The notes under the pieces were generated by a model, which saw nothing but the letters and a program-made list of their open reading frames with translations, did no database searches and was not told the DNA's origin. Both the position numbers and the translations under genes were made by a program. Below, one piece after another: positions 11,662 through 22,008 of a stretch of 64,000 nucleotides of DNA (its first letter is position 1; the number at the start of each line of letters is the position of its first letter). Origin of the DNA: Symbiodinium natans (lineage: Eukaryota > Sar > Dinophyceae > Suessiales > Symbiodiniaceae); contig CAJNDS010000049.1 of NCBI GenBank assembly GCA_905221605.1, forward strand, positions 1 through 64,000, written 5' to 3'.

Positions 11662-11767
11662 GGATTCTTAGTAGGGAATGAGGGAATTAGGTACCTTATA
11701 TCCCCCTTTATGAACCCGTGAAGGGAGTATATAGGACACCCCATTCCTCATTCCCTACTAAGAACCA
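11662..11767. mobile_element. MITE-like element, family B copy 2
   Basis: The left end, ATTCTTAGTAGGGAATGAGG, is repeated inverted at the right end (cctcattccctactaagaa), giving TIRs of about 18 bp. The interior includes GGTACCTTATATCC. A degenerate third copy is at about 18035-18110. Confidence 0.75.
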
Positions 11768-12433
11768 GCAAGCTATGGAACCCAAGCTACCATGGCAGGC
11801 GATTAACTCTCCGGGTCCAATGCTGCTGCAGGAAAAGGCCACCGCCCGCTTTTTCTTTGAGGCATAAAGAATGTCAAACCCGAAGCCTTGAACCCTGAGC
11901 CCCAATCAAACAATGTTGGGGGGGGGGGGGGGGGTTGCAAAAATCGTAAGTAGCTAGGATATCTAGTACATAGTACGGTTCTCTTACCTGAGAAGAATTC
12001 ACAGCGAGTAACTAGGAAAGGCAGGGGACATTCCTTGTTGGGCGTCTATTCATGATTCCACTGAAAAAACCCTAAGCCCCAGGCCCTGAACCCCAAACAA
12101 CCCAATCATTACCCGTATACATTCAACAAACTTTCGGCGTTGCTTTTTGTGGTTCCCGGGTTAGGGTCGGGGTGTTTGGGACTTGGGGGGGGGGGGGGGG
12201 GGGCATCTTAAAAGGTACTTCGATGGGTGGTTAAGGAGGTGGTGCGAGTCCATCACATTCCCAAAGCCTATCCCCTAAACCCTAAACCCTGAACCCTAAA
12301 CCCTAAACCCTAAACCCTAAACCCTAAACCCTAAACCCTAAACCCTAAACCCTAAACGAGACATGTTCAGTTTGAGGGGTTTTGGCGTTTGGGGCATGGA
12401 CCTGAGCACGCGAATCTTAAAACCCTAAGCCTT

Positions 12434-12531
12434 GGGATGTTCTTCTTATACTAACAGTCCTGAAGAGGGATTATCATAGGGGGGGTACGAGAATCCCTAC
12501 TAAGGACTGTGAGTATAAGGGGGAACATCCC
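12434..12531. mobile_element. MITE-like element, family A copy 3
   Basis: GGGATGTT...AACATCCC ends with the shared internal inverted segments actaacagtcct and aggactgtgagt. Non-coding, about 98 bp. Confidence 0.8.
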
Positions 12532-12658
12532 AACCTAAACCCTGAATCCTAAACTCAGACCCTAACCCTAAACCCCCCCAAACCCTAAACCCTAAACCCT
12601 AAACCCTAAACCCTAAACCCTAAACCCTAAACCCTAAACCCTAAACTCAGACCCTAAG

Positions 12659-12748
12659 GCTGAAAGGCAGGCTGTGGCTTTTGCCTTGAACTTCCAGGCT
12701 TCCGAGCAGATCCTCAAGCCCCTCCACCAGGCCTGCGTGACAGGATAG
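12659..12748 (+). CDS. Probable terminal exon, unknown protein
   Basis: The frame starts AERQAVAFALNFQASEQILK and runs 29 codons to TAG, starting after the AG of a CCCTAAG repeat. The reading is amphipathic and helical in character. Unknown function. A long TTAGGGC array follows. Confidence 0.5.
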   Translation, partial: AERQAVAFALNFQASEQILKPLHQACVTG

Positions 12749-13714
12749 GGCTTAGGGCTTAGGGCTTAGGGCTTAGGGCTTAGGGCTTAGGGCTTAGGGC
12801 TTAGGGCTTAGGGCTTAGGGCTTAGGGCTTAGGGCTTAGAGCTTAGGGGCTAGGGCCTAAGGCCGAAGGCCTAAGGCTTAGGGTTTAGGGTTTTGGGTTT
12901 AGGGGTTAGGATATCTTGAAAGAATGTTTTGTGTCAACCACGCACATAGAAGTACGGCATCTTCCTCTGCATGCGGCTAGTGCAAGCTTCATGTCTGTGC
13001 TGTCAAAGGGCTCAGGGAGTTTGAGAGTTTCGGGGAATACACATGCCCAAAGTTTAAGGAATATACCCTGCACCCTCAACCCTAAACCGCTAAACCTGAA
13101 TCCTAGATCTCTCACCCTCCATCCGAACTCTGACTTCCTTCGAACCCTTGAATCTCAACCCTCCGCTCGAGATCCGTCATCCCTAAGCCCAACATTTGAT
13201 CCTAAACCCAAAAACCTAAACGCTACACCCTAAACCCTAAACCCTAAACCCTAAACCCTAATCCCTGAACCCTGAACCCTGAACCCTAAACCCTAAACCC
13301 TGACCTGCCGTCATTGCGACTTAGGCGCTGCAGCATGAGAGGACTACCGGCATCTTGCGCAGCGCGGCTCCGAACCCAGAGCGTTAGCGTTTATGTGGGT
13401 TCATGGGTTTCCCTACTACTTCCCCCCCCCCCCCCCCCCCCCCCACGAAACTACCCGCCCCTAGGTTTCCCTCCCGTAGAGAACCTTAATTAGGCTTAAT
13501 TATCCATAAACAACCTCAATTTAGGGGGACCTACGGGGGTAGTATAGACGCTCGAATGGGGAATTCCGACAATAGGGGTGGAGTAGAAGCGGGGATCCCC
13601 TTTTTGGAAGCTGTGGCTACACTATATAACCCTACGTATATCATACATACCTGAATGGGAATTATAGTAGTATAGGGTTTCTGACCCCAATTTTAGGCTT
13701 CATGTGGCCCGCAG

Positions 13715-13788
13715 GGTTAGTTTACCTGTCATTTCGCGTGCCCTTCTCGGATCGCGTGGCCTGTGCCTGGTCGGCCCTTGTCTTTCAG
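13715..13788 (+). CDS. Probable internal exon, unknown protein
   Basis: Acceptor gcccgcag and donor tttcag|gttta are both good. The frame LVYLSFRVPFSDR... is hydrophobic and unbroken. As at 8309 and 10122, the intron starts inside a TTTAGGG array. Confidence 0.5.
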
Positions 13789-14303
13789 GTTTAGGGTTTA
13801 GGGTTTAGCGTTTAGGGTAGAGGGTTTAGGGGATCCTCAAAGATTTTGCCCCAACCACGTGTTGCGGACTTCTTTCTTGCTCCAAGAGGCCTCCTAATCT
13901 GCAAACAGTTTTTGAACATCCTTCGTCACGATCCACGCCCCTACCCTTCCCGAATCCTGAATAAGGCCCAACCCGAAACCTGCCCGAACCCTGACCCCAA
14001 ACCCTAGTCCCTCAACCGTAAACCCCAAAACCCTTATCCCCAAACCCCGATCACTTTACTCTAGAACCCTCAATAGCTTGAGTAGGGTTGTGGGGGTTAT
14101 TACTCTATAACTACATACGGACCACAAGGGAATATCATTAGTAATTATTCCGGCCCCTATAAAGGGGTTTTCGACAATAAAGGACCCCTAATATGGTCCC
14201 CAAAATGCAGGGTTCCCAGATAAAAAGGACCCAAGGTACCCCTAACTTCAGAAACCCTAAACCCTAAACCCTAAACCCTAAACCCTAAACGCCCCCCTAT
14301 GTT

Positions 14304-14388
14304 GCCTGGACGGCAAAGGCCGAGGCGGTGAGCATGGTGGGTGAGGCGCTGCAGGGGCGGAACGCCTTGACAGCGCCGGGGCCCTTGT
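14304..14388 (+). CDS. Probable internal exon, unknown protein
   Basis: The frame reads AWTAKAEAVSMVGEALQGRN and stays open to GGGGCCCTT|GT, where a T-run and G-run begin. The exon at 15128-15198 ends in the same GGGCCCTT|GT string. Confidence 0.48.
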
Positions 14389-14392
14389 TTTT

Positions 14393-14425
<33 letters not shown>

Positions 14426-14964
14426 GGGGCGGTGGTTAGGGTTTAGGGTTAGGGTTTAGAGTTTAGGGTTTAGGGTGTAGGGTTTAGGGTTTCGGGTTTA
14501 GGGCTGCGGGGTCTATATCAGTGTAGGTCAGAAGCCACAAGGGTTTCGAGGTTCCAGGGTTCAGGGTTCATAAACTGAGGTGTTTCGGGAGTTGTTCCCT
14601 GACCCAACAAAGCAAGTTTGGTTTCTTTGCCTTGGAAGTTTTGTTTGGATCGGCTCGGAGAATTATCGCCCCCAAGCGAAGCCCTAAATGCCCCCGAAGC
14701 CCTACAGCCTAAGCCCCAAACATCCCACATCCCAAGCTCCAACAGAAGGGCTGCGCTGTGCGAAGTGAGTTGAGTGGGAGTTTTTCCGTATTTTCCGGGG
14801 GGTCAAGGTTTAGGGCTTAGGGCTCAGGGCTCAGGGCTTAGGGCTTAGGGCTTAGGGCTTAGGGCTTAGGGCTTAGGGTTTAGGGTTTAGGGTTTAGGGT
14901 TTAGGGTTTAGGGTTTAGGGTGTAGTTTAAGCCTCCAAAAGCTCATGCTGAAGCTCTCTTGCAG

Positions 14965-15037
14965 GTCTGACCCCTTCGTGGTGGTGGAAAGTGCAGAGGC
15001 CAAATTTTGCAGAAAAGCCTTAACCGAAGAGCTTTAA
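14965..15037 (+). CDS. Possible C2-domain exon
   Basis: After the acceptor ctctcttgcag, the frame SDPFVVVESAEAKFCRK runs to TAA. SDPFVVV is the calcium-loop and strand signature of C2 domains (copine or synaptotagmin type, which bind membranes). One short exon cannot establish the family. Confidence 0.4.
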
Positions 15038-15127
15038 CTTCTAAACCCTAAACCCTAAACCCCAAACCCCTAAACCCTAAACCCCAAAAACCCTAACCCC
15101 AAACCCGAAACCTTCAACCCCGGGCAG

Positions 15128-15198
15128 GTGCCGCCGGAGCAGTCGCCGATCGCAGCGCTGAGCGAGGATAGCCCCACGCGGCAAGCCAGGGGGCCCTT
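15128..15198 (+). CDS. Probable internal exon, unknown protein
   Basis: Between gggcag and a GT donor the frame VPPEQSPIAALSEDSPTRQA is open. It is proline- and serine-rich, suggesting a linker. The product is unknown. Confidence 0.42.
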
Positions 15199-15229
15199 GT
15201 GGGTTTCGGGTTTAGGGGTTTAGGACGTA

Positions 15230-16020
15230 GGTTTAGGGTTTAGGGTTTGGGGTGTCGGGTTTAGGACTTAGGGTTTAGGACCTAGGGTTTACGGGGGTTG
15301 AGTCGGTTTGGGATGGTTTGGGGGCTAGAGATTCGTGACTGGGTATGGAACCGTTTCGGATTTGTGTTCTTTGTTTGCTTTGCTGCTGGCTTGTGTTCTC
15401 TAGAGATGAACTTACATGTCCTTACTTGTTGGTGTGGAGCTTTTTGTTTTTGATGTGTAGGCTTCTCTGGGCAGAGCTGTGTTGAAGGGCTCTGAGCTTC
15501 AGGGCTTCTGGGTTCGAATATGGCGTCCACATGAGGCACTCGCCACTCAGCGCAACGAATTGATCGAGGCTGGGTGCTTGTCTTTTTGGGTACTACAAAG
15601 GATTCATGGTACATATTCCTTAATAGAATTATGGTAGTTAGGGTATATGACCCCAATTTTCGGGTTCGTTTGGTCCCCAAGGTAGAAAGCTTAGTTTTGG
15701 GCGTTTAGGCTGAGGTTCCAAAAAAACACCCATAACTCCAAAGGAAGCGCCACAGCCCGCAACAGCAGGACGCAACTCCCCCCCGCCCCCCCCGCCACAA
15801 GCCACTGAAGCGCGAGATCTCGCGTTTTGAAGTTAAGCTCCTTTGGAATTGTACTGGTTGTAAGTCACCTCCGACAATGAGAGTTTTGCGAACCCCTTTG
15901 TTCGGTAACCTCTTTTCTTAACCTCCGGGTCCGTGTTGGGGATTCTTCCTTGCTGGTTTGTGGTCGAGGACCCCGGAGGTGGCACTAAGGCATGAGGTGG
16001 GGAGGGTCTCCTCATCCTAA
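15230..16020. other. No supported gene
   Basis: The region starts with degenerate TTTAGGG variants and continues with mixed sequence. A minus-strand open frame of 132 codons (15282-15680) is lysine/threonine/proline-rich without motifs, and I do not accept it. C/G runs occur at 15778-15796. Confidence 0.4.
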
Positions 16021-16440
16021 GCCGACGAGCACCTCGACCATCAGCAGGTTAGGACCAACACGGAGTGACAGTGCCAGGCAGCCAGGGGGCGGCGGGAGTA
16101 CGGTGCACTCCGGGCGCCGCTCCTCCCATCCACGCAGCTCACGGCAGCCCCGGGGACGGCGGGAGTAGGGTCTACTCCGGACGCCGCTCTCCGCAGGCGG
16201 ACAGCGGCTGTAGGCATCGGCGAGCGATTCGATGGGTCGGGAGGGCCGGAAGTGCGAAGTCGCAGGGCGAGCGGTGCTCGCGGGACCTGCACATCTCGCA
16301 CACGGCAGTGGTGTGTGGCACTTCGTCCTCACTTTCGTCGTTTCGTGTTGTTGTTTTTTTGTTGCTGTTGCTGGTCGTTATGTTGCTGGGGCTGGCTCTT
16401 TAGGCGGCCGCCCTTTTGTTAGGCCAGGCTCGTGTCTCGG
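16021..16440. other. GC-rich region with overlapping unsupported frames
   Basis: Open frames of 86-112 codons occur on both strands and overlap fully, as expected of GC-rich DNA. None carries a motif. A GTT-rich microsatellite-like stretch lies near 16340-16380 and (CACCT)n near 16448-16470. It could contain a promoter or first exon, but nothing specific is visible. Confidence 0.3.
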
Positions 16441-16488
16441 TCGATGCTCACCTCACCTCACCTCACCTCTTTTCTCAAAATTCCGTGA

Positions 16489-16567
16489 TATAGCCCGCGA
16501 TACAGCCGCGAGTAGCGATCGCGCGATAGTCACGTAATCGCTAATCACGGCTGTATCACGGGCTATG
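16489..16567. repeat. Long inverted repeat (27 of 31 bp per arm)
   Basis: The left arm 16489-16519 (tatagcccgcgatacagccg...) pairs with the right arm 16537-16567 at 27 of 31 positions, with a 17-base loop rich in CG and GATCGCGCGAT. Three of the four mismatches are C-T differences between arms, a pattern that cytosine deamination could produce. No related copy was seen in the window. Confidence 0.7.
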
Positions 16568-17065
16568 TAAACTAATTGATTTTAGAGGTTTCCGGCGTGC
16601 GGGGTTACCGGGCCACTCTTTATCCGAGAGGGTTCCCGGTCCCTGTACAACACCAACCGAAACAGGGAACAAACGGGTACGTACCCATAATTTTGACATC
16701 TCTGCGCCAGTGAGCTGCCAGGGGCCAGGGGTACTTAAGTTGCTCCGAGTTCTGCACCTTGGTTGCAAATGACTCACGCTGTCTCCGACCGCGTTGCTTA
16801 GGGCCCCTGCTTCCTTCACTCTGTCCCGCGCCAAGCACCCTGGACCCCTATAGGCACCCTAAACCCTAAGCCCTCTGCGCCCTTTAAACCCTCTAAACCC
16901 CCTAAACCCTCTAAACCTTCTAAAGCCCTTTACACCCTAAAACCATCTGAACCCTCTACCGCCCTCTACAGCCCTCTAAACCCTAAACCTTCTAAAGCCC
17001 TCTAAACCCTAAACCCTGTATGACCCTAAACCCTAACCCGGCGAACCCTGAAGCTCCCAGCGCAG

Positions 17066-17200
17066 GTTCTTCTGCCTCTCATTGCTGTGCCCAAGGAGCA
17101 GGACCGGTGTCCTGTCATTACCAGCAAGGACTTAGAAGGATTTTTACATTTCTATTGGCCTCTAGAACCCCAAGAACCCGTAGAAGTTCATGTTTTGTAG
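17066..17200 (+). CDS. Terminal exon, unknown protein
   Basis: After the acceptor cagcgcag, a 44-codon frame begins VLLPLIAVPKEQDRCPVITS, continues through HFYWPLEPQEPVEVHV and ends in TAG. It is one of the longest and cleanest isolated exons in the first 20 kb. The family is not recognised. Confidence 0.55.
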   Translation, partial: VLLPLIAVPKEQDRCPVITSKDLEGFLHFYWPLEPQEPVEVHVL

Positions 17201-17433
17201 GGTCCCCAAACCCTGGACTATTCTGGGTTCATGACACAGGGTTTACAGCCCACCCATGACATCAAAACCGGGATTCCTGTTTGTTCCGTGGTTACTAGGA
17301 GAATCTACACCCCGCAAACCATAAGCCCTAAACCTAAACCCTTAACCCTAAGCCCTAAACCCTAAACCTTTATCTCTAAACCCCTCACCCTAAAACCCTA
17401 AACCCTACACCATAAACCCTAAACCCTCCCTAG

Positions 17434-17520
17434 AGGATCCGAGCCTGCAGGACGAAGAGAGGATGGCAGCATTTGAGGAGCTGCAAGCGACTCGGAGCTT
17501 CTGCCTCTTTGCTGTGGGGT
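17434..17520 (+). CDS. Probable exon, unknown protein
   Basis: The open frame EDPSLQDEERMAAFEELQAT continues to a telomere-like block. It is acidic and probably helical. It lies in the plus-strand exon run with 17622, 17883 and 18204 and may belong to the same gene. Confidence 0.5.
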
Positions 17521-17621
17521 TTAGGCCCTGGTTTAGGGTTTCGGGAACCCTAAACCCTAAACCCTAAACCCTAAACCCTAAACCCTAAACCCTAAACCCT
17601 AAACCCTAAACCCTAAACCCT

Positions 17622-17690
17622 GGGGCATTCAAGTCCGCGAGCTCCGTCATGGGAGTCCTGGTCGAAGTTGTCGAAGAGCTATGGGAAGAT
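17622..17690 (+). CDS. Probable internal exon, unknown protein
   Basis: The frame GAFKSASSVMGVLVEVVEEL ends at the consensus donor gtgagtgc. It directly follows a long CCCTAAA array whose end would be the 3' end of the preceding intron. Confidence 0.52.
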
Positions 17691-17882
17691 GTGAGTGCCC
17701 TGAAAGCCTCAACCTCGCCTCCGAAACCCAGACTCAGATGCTCTTAGTTCTTTCCCGGGGGCCCTCTAGGAGCCCTGAATTTTGGGGGGCTATGAGGGTT
17801 TAGGGTGCATCGGATTTCTTGGGACGACTCCATTCCCAAGTAGGTAACGAGACCACAGGCACAAGACCCTAACCCCGTTTAG

Positions 17883-17986
17883 GGCTCATCAAGGTCCTCA
17901 AGGTCCTGCAAAGCCGTGACTCTGAGGCTTTGTCCGGGCTTGCGTGCCATCAGTGTTCGTCCCAGCCGGGCAGCAACATGTTGCAG
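17883..17986 (+). CDS. Probable internal exon with a CxxC motif
   Basis: The frame LIKVLKVLQSRDSEALSG continues into LACHQCSSQPGSNMLQ and a GT donor. The CHQC string resembles a zinc-binding knuckle (for example zf-4CXXC_R1 type), but a single CxxC pair is not diagnostic. Confidence 0.48.
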
Positions 17987-18203
17987 GTTTCGGTTTTAGG
18001 GTTTAGGGTGCTTTGGCTCTCTGGTTTCTCGGATGATTAGAAGGGAATGAAGGAATGAGGCTAATGTGGTACCCTACATTCCCTGAAAGGGTGGAAGTCG
18101 GTGATCTGAGGTACCTGACTCCCAAGTTACTTTACGACAGAAAAGTCCAGGTCAGCGAATCTTCTGCTTGAACGTTTTTAGGGTTTAGGGTTTAGGGTTC
18201 AAG

Positions 18204-18274
18204 GCTCGCTGACGGCACTTCCCCTGGAGCTGCCGTCGGAACTCTTCGCCACCCTGGTCGAGCGCTCGCTGCAG
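18204..18274 (+). CDS. Probable internal exon, unknown protein
   Basis: The frame SLTALPLELPSELFATLVER continues to a donor cag|gtgactgg. The intron that follows opens with the CCCCACAAA minisatellite. Confidence 0.5.
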
Positions 18275-18295
18275 GTGACTGGCAAAGCTGGATTC

Positions 18296-18535
18296 CCTAA
18301 ACCCCAAACCCCACCAACCCCACCAACCCCACCAACCCCACAAACCCCACAAACCCCACAAACCCCACAAACCCCACAAACCCCACAAACCCCACAAACC
18401 CCACAAACCCCACAAACCCCACAAACCCCACAACCCCACAAACCCCACAAACCCCACAAACCCCACAAACCCCACAAACCCCACAAACCCCACAAACCCC
18501 ACAAACCCCACAAACCCCACAAACCCCAAACCCTA
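18296..18535. repeat. 9-bp minisatellite (CCCCACAAA)n
   Basis: About 24 near-perfect units, with CCAACCCCA variants at the left and CACAAACCC at the right. Because 9 is a multiple of 3, all six frames stay open, creating spurious PQT and WGL/GFV polypeptide frames. It merges into CCCTAAA sequence, so it probably arose from a telomere-type variant. Confidence 0.95.
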
Positions 18536-18879
18536 AACCCTAAACCCCAAACCCTAAGCTACCATGTGCTGAAGGCTAAATGAAGCCTAAGAGGGCTTTT
18601 GGTCCAGAAGCTCGTTTGGGCAGGTGCTGTTCCTGGCTTTGCCCGCCGATGATGCGGAGCCGTCAAGGACTTAGCTGGGATGTCTGGATAGGGTTTAGGG
18701 CTTAGGGTTTAGAGTTTTGGGCTTAGGGATGAGGGTTTAGGGCGTGTAGGGTTTAGGGTTTAGGGTTTAGGGTGTAGCATTTGGTCACCTGAACGCAAAA
18801 GTGTGAAGACATGCCCACCCCAAGGCCACCGATTCACAACTCGCAGCGAACCGGACCGGAGCCAGCCCAAACCACGCCA

Positions 18880-19085
18880 AAGCCACTCACTTGAGCCACT
18901 TGGGACATGCTTGGAGCACTTGGGACCCACAGGTCAGAATGAACACTTGGGAAACGATGGGCAACTTTTGGTAAACTTTCAAGGCACTGGGCATTGCTTG
19001 GCATGTACTTGGTGCACTTGTGACTCGCTGTTGGTTCATTTGGGGATACTTGAATCACTTGGGTCTTTTGGGACACTCTGGCAAT
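18880..19085. repeat. Degenerate short-period repeat around CACTTGGGA
   Basis: The words cacttggg, acttggga, cacttgag and gcttggca recur every 10-25 bases through this stretch, suggesting a decayed tandem array. A 120-codon open frame crosses it, but its leucine/glycine-rich, repetitive reading is not convincing as a gene. Confidence 0.5.
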
Positions 19086-19580
19086 TTATTTGGCTTGGGA
19101 ACTTCCCGGGGCCTCCAGGCGCCTGCCTGGGGGCGAAAACGGTCCCAACGAGCTTTAGGGTCTAGGGTTTAGGGTTTAGGGTTTAGGGTTTAGGGTTTAG
19201 GGTTTAGGGTTTAGGCTCCGGCTGACCTGGCTGGAAGCCCCGGTCCGCAGGAACAGGTCATGTTATACAGGTGAAGGATCGCGGTCTGATCGGGTTTAAG
19301 GCTTGGGGTGAGAGGTCTCTTTTTTATGGTATCCTAAGTACACTGCCCCGGAAATGACCAGATGAACCATACGGATAAGCGCCATGCAGCCCTTTTTCCG
19401 TATGGGTACTTCCTAAAGGGTACCCAGTCGTATGACCCGAATATTGCTGAAGCACCCTAGACCCTAAACCCGAAACCTAAACCCTAAACCCTAACCCCTA
19501 AACCCTTACCCCCCAACCCTTGACCCTAAACTCCTGACATTAGGATCTCCCTCCCCCTTAAACCATGACCCCCCCTTCAG

Positions 19581-19658
19581 TCCTCTGGCAAGTTGCAGGT
19601 CGAGATCTCGATCTGCCTCATCAGGCACGGCGTTTTGGAAGAGACCCTCCTGGCCTAA
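19581..19658 (+). CDS. Probable terminal exon, unknown protein
   Basis: After cccccttcag the frame SSGKLQVEISICLIRHGVLE runs 25 codons to TAA. The pyrimidine-rich acceptor and unbroken frame support it. Confidence 0.48.
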   Translation, partial: SSGKLQVEISICLIRHGVLEETLLA

Positions 19659-20243
19659 TACAGGAGCCAAAGGGTTTAGGGTTTAGGGTCTTATCAGGGG
19701 TTAAGCAGGTTCATCCCCTACAATCCTGGCTAACCTGTGGGTTTAGGGACAAGGCATAGGTGTTTGGTGCGCACGACGGCTTCTGCGCGAAAATGCTGCC
19801 ACAAGAAGTGTGTAGGCTGCAGACGACCTTCTCCATGATAGCCTGAGTCAGGTGACGGAAAGCTGGCATTGCAGGCAGGGCCGCCACTTTGTGTTCTCAG
19901 CTTTTCCAGATTCTCACATTGTCCGTGGATTTTCCTTGAAAACAGTCGGGCGCACCTACTTAGTGATTTGCCTTTTGCACTTGCAAAGAGTGCATAGAGT
20001 ACCCATGAGCGTGACAAGAATTTTGAGGCGGTCATGTAACTTTATGCGATTAGAGATGCCCTCAATGCCTTGGGACCCCACCAACATTTTGGGGTCATCG
20101 AGTCCCCCAATTTTTCAGATGTAGGGTTGAGGGTTTTGGGTGAAACCCTAAACCCCTGAAGCCTGAACCCTGACAGCGTCTCGTGACAGGGCGCGGACAG
20201 CAGCAGGGCTGAGGCGGACTGCGACAGACAGACAGGTATACGC

Positions 20244-20330
20244 TATATATATATACTATGTTATATGTATATAGATATATAAATATGAAATGAGAGAGAG
20301 AGGGAGGGAGAGAGAGAGATACAATAAAAT
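20244..20330. repeat. AT-rich and GA-rich microsatellite upstream of the GH5 gene
   Basis: (TA)n, then (GA)n with GAGGGA variants. A small exon-like segment ending acag|gtatac (about 20190-20235) precedes it and might be a 5' exon of the glucanase gene. Confidence 0.7.
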
Positions 20331-20511
20331 GTTGGATGGAGCGAGCGAGAGCGGTTCAGTTTTTTGCCATGCTGCAGAGCATGAGTAGATGCAGAAAGAT
20401 GTGGATATGGTTTTCAAGTTCAGTGTGGAGCATGTCGGTGCCGAAGATTTTGCAGAGCGCGCGGCGGGCTCAAGGTAGCACGCGCCCAGTTCCTCTGCCC
20501 CAGACAGCTCC

Positions 20512-21962
20512 ATGCAAGGCGAAATCGTGCGCCGAGGGGAGGCGCTCCTGGGCATCGCCAAGGAGGTGCAGTGCCGACGCAGGGTCTTCGGGATCAGTCT
20601 ACTTGGGGCGATCCTCTTGACACTTGGCCTCCTCTTCTTCCCACAGATCTTAGGTGGAGGCCGGGATCAAGACCTGCAGGGCGAGGAGAGACCCGGAATC
20701 ACCAGCCGGGCGCAGTTCCCAGGAGTTCCCGGACTACCAGGGCACCTCAGTGGTGTCAACCTGGGTGGCTGGTTGTGCTTAGAGGATTGGTTCTACTCCG
20801 GGGACACCGGCGTGCACGTCTCCAGCATTGATGAGGCCGGCCAGGGCGCCTGCCTTCCGCCAGCTGTGACGCAGTTGGAGAAACCTTGGCCTTCTGAGGG
20901 CCACTTGACCTTTAGGTTGAACCAGACGAAGGGGACCAAGTTCGCAATCAAGGCCCTGACAGCACACCGCCATTCCTTCATCGGCGAGACGGACTTGGCA
21001 GCCATCCGTGAGCTGGGGCTCAGTGTAGTCAGGGTGCCCATTACTTGGGCTGCCTTTGCGGATGCCCTCGTGCCTCTAGACCAGCAGGTCTACGGATCTC
21101 ACAACCCGCACACTGAAACAGCGATCGTCCCAGACCCCTTCTACAACGACCGGGCGGCCTTCGCAACGATCCCCCGCGACTGGCTGGCACAGCTGCTGCG
21201 GCGATGCGCCGAGCATGGCTTGAAGGCCCTCATTGACCTCCACGCCTTCCCTGGTGGGGCAGCCCTGGGAACCTACAACGGTGTGTGGCCTGACAAGCCG
21301 GCCTTTTGGCGGAATCAGACCAAGATTGGGAAGGAGCCCCTGACACAGGTGGGTCTGTGGATTGTGAGCTCGGCCGTGACATGGTTGGAAAGCCTCGATG
21401 TTGAGGCCCAGGCCGGCCTTTTGGGCCTCACCGTCATGAACGAGCCCGCCCACCTCAACTCGGGAGCAAAGTTCCTTGGGGCCCAAATGAGCTCTAAAAT
21501 TGGAGGCACCACAATAATTCCTAGTAAGGTATATGAACCATAAACCCTTTTGGAGTTCATTTCGTCCCCAAGGTTCGCAGAGGAGGCAGACGTGCTCAAG
21601 TGGCTGGCCAATGCGGCACAGATCTTCCGCTTGTCCACGCTGCCCAGCCAGGGTGTCAAGCTCTACATGCAGCTGATCGACACGGCCTTCCAAAATTTCA
21701 CAGAGACCGTCGTGCCATGGTTCTCCCAGACATTCACAGCCAGCGAGAGGTTGAGCTGGGTGGTTGCCGATCAACACTGGTACACAGCGTGGGACGCGGG
21801 CCATTGTGACATGCGCACGTCGGAGGACGGAGGCCTCACGTGCGACACGCCCTTGGAGACCATAAGACGTAAGATGCGCTCTTGCGCTACCGCCTTCTCC
21901 TCCAAGCTTCCAAGCCGCAGCTGGAGCGAGACAATTTTTTGTATTGAATATATATATATATA

Positions 21963-22008
<46 letters not shown>

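Noticed and set aside
15282-15680. 132-codon minus-strand frame
   Set aside because: Low-complexity Lys/Pro/Thr reading with no motif, and no splice or start support.
16012-16403. Overlapping 86-112 codon frames
   Set aside because: All are in one GC-rich stretch on both strands; none is better than the others.
18185-18583. Long open frames over the CCCCACAAA array, both strands
   Set aside because: A 9-bp tandem unit keeps every frame open; the readings are pure PQT, WGL or GFV repeats.
19730-20124. 90-101 codon frames on both strands before the GH5 gene
   Set aside because: Mutually overlapping, no motif, no clear splice sites; possible upstream UTR or intron.
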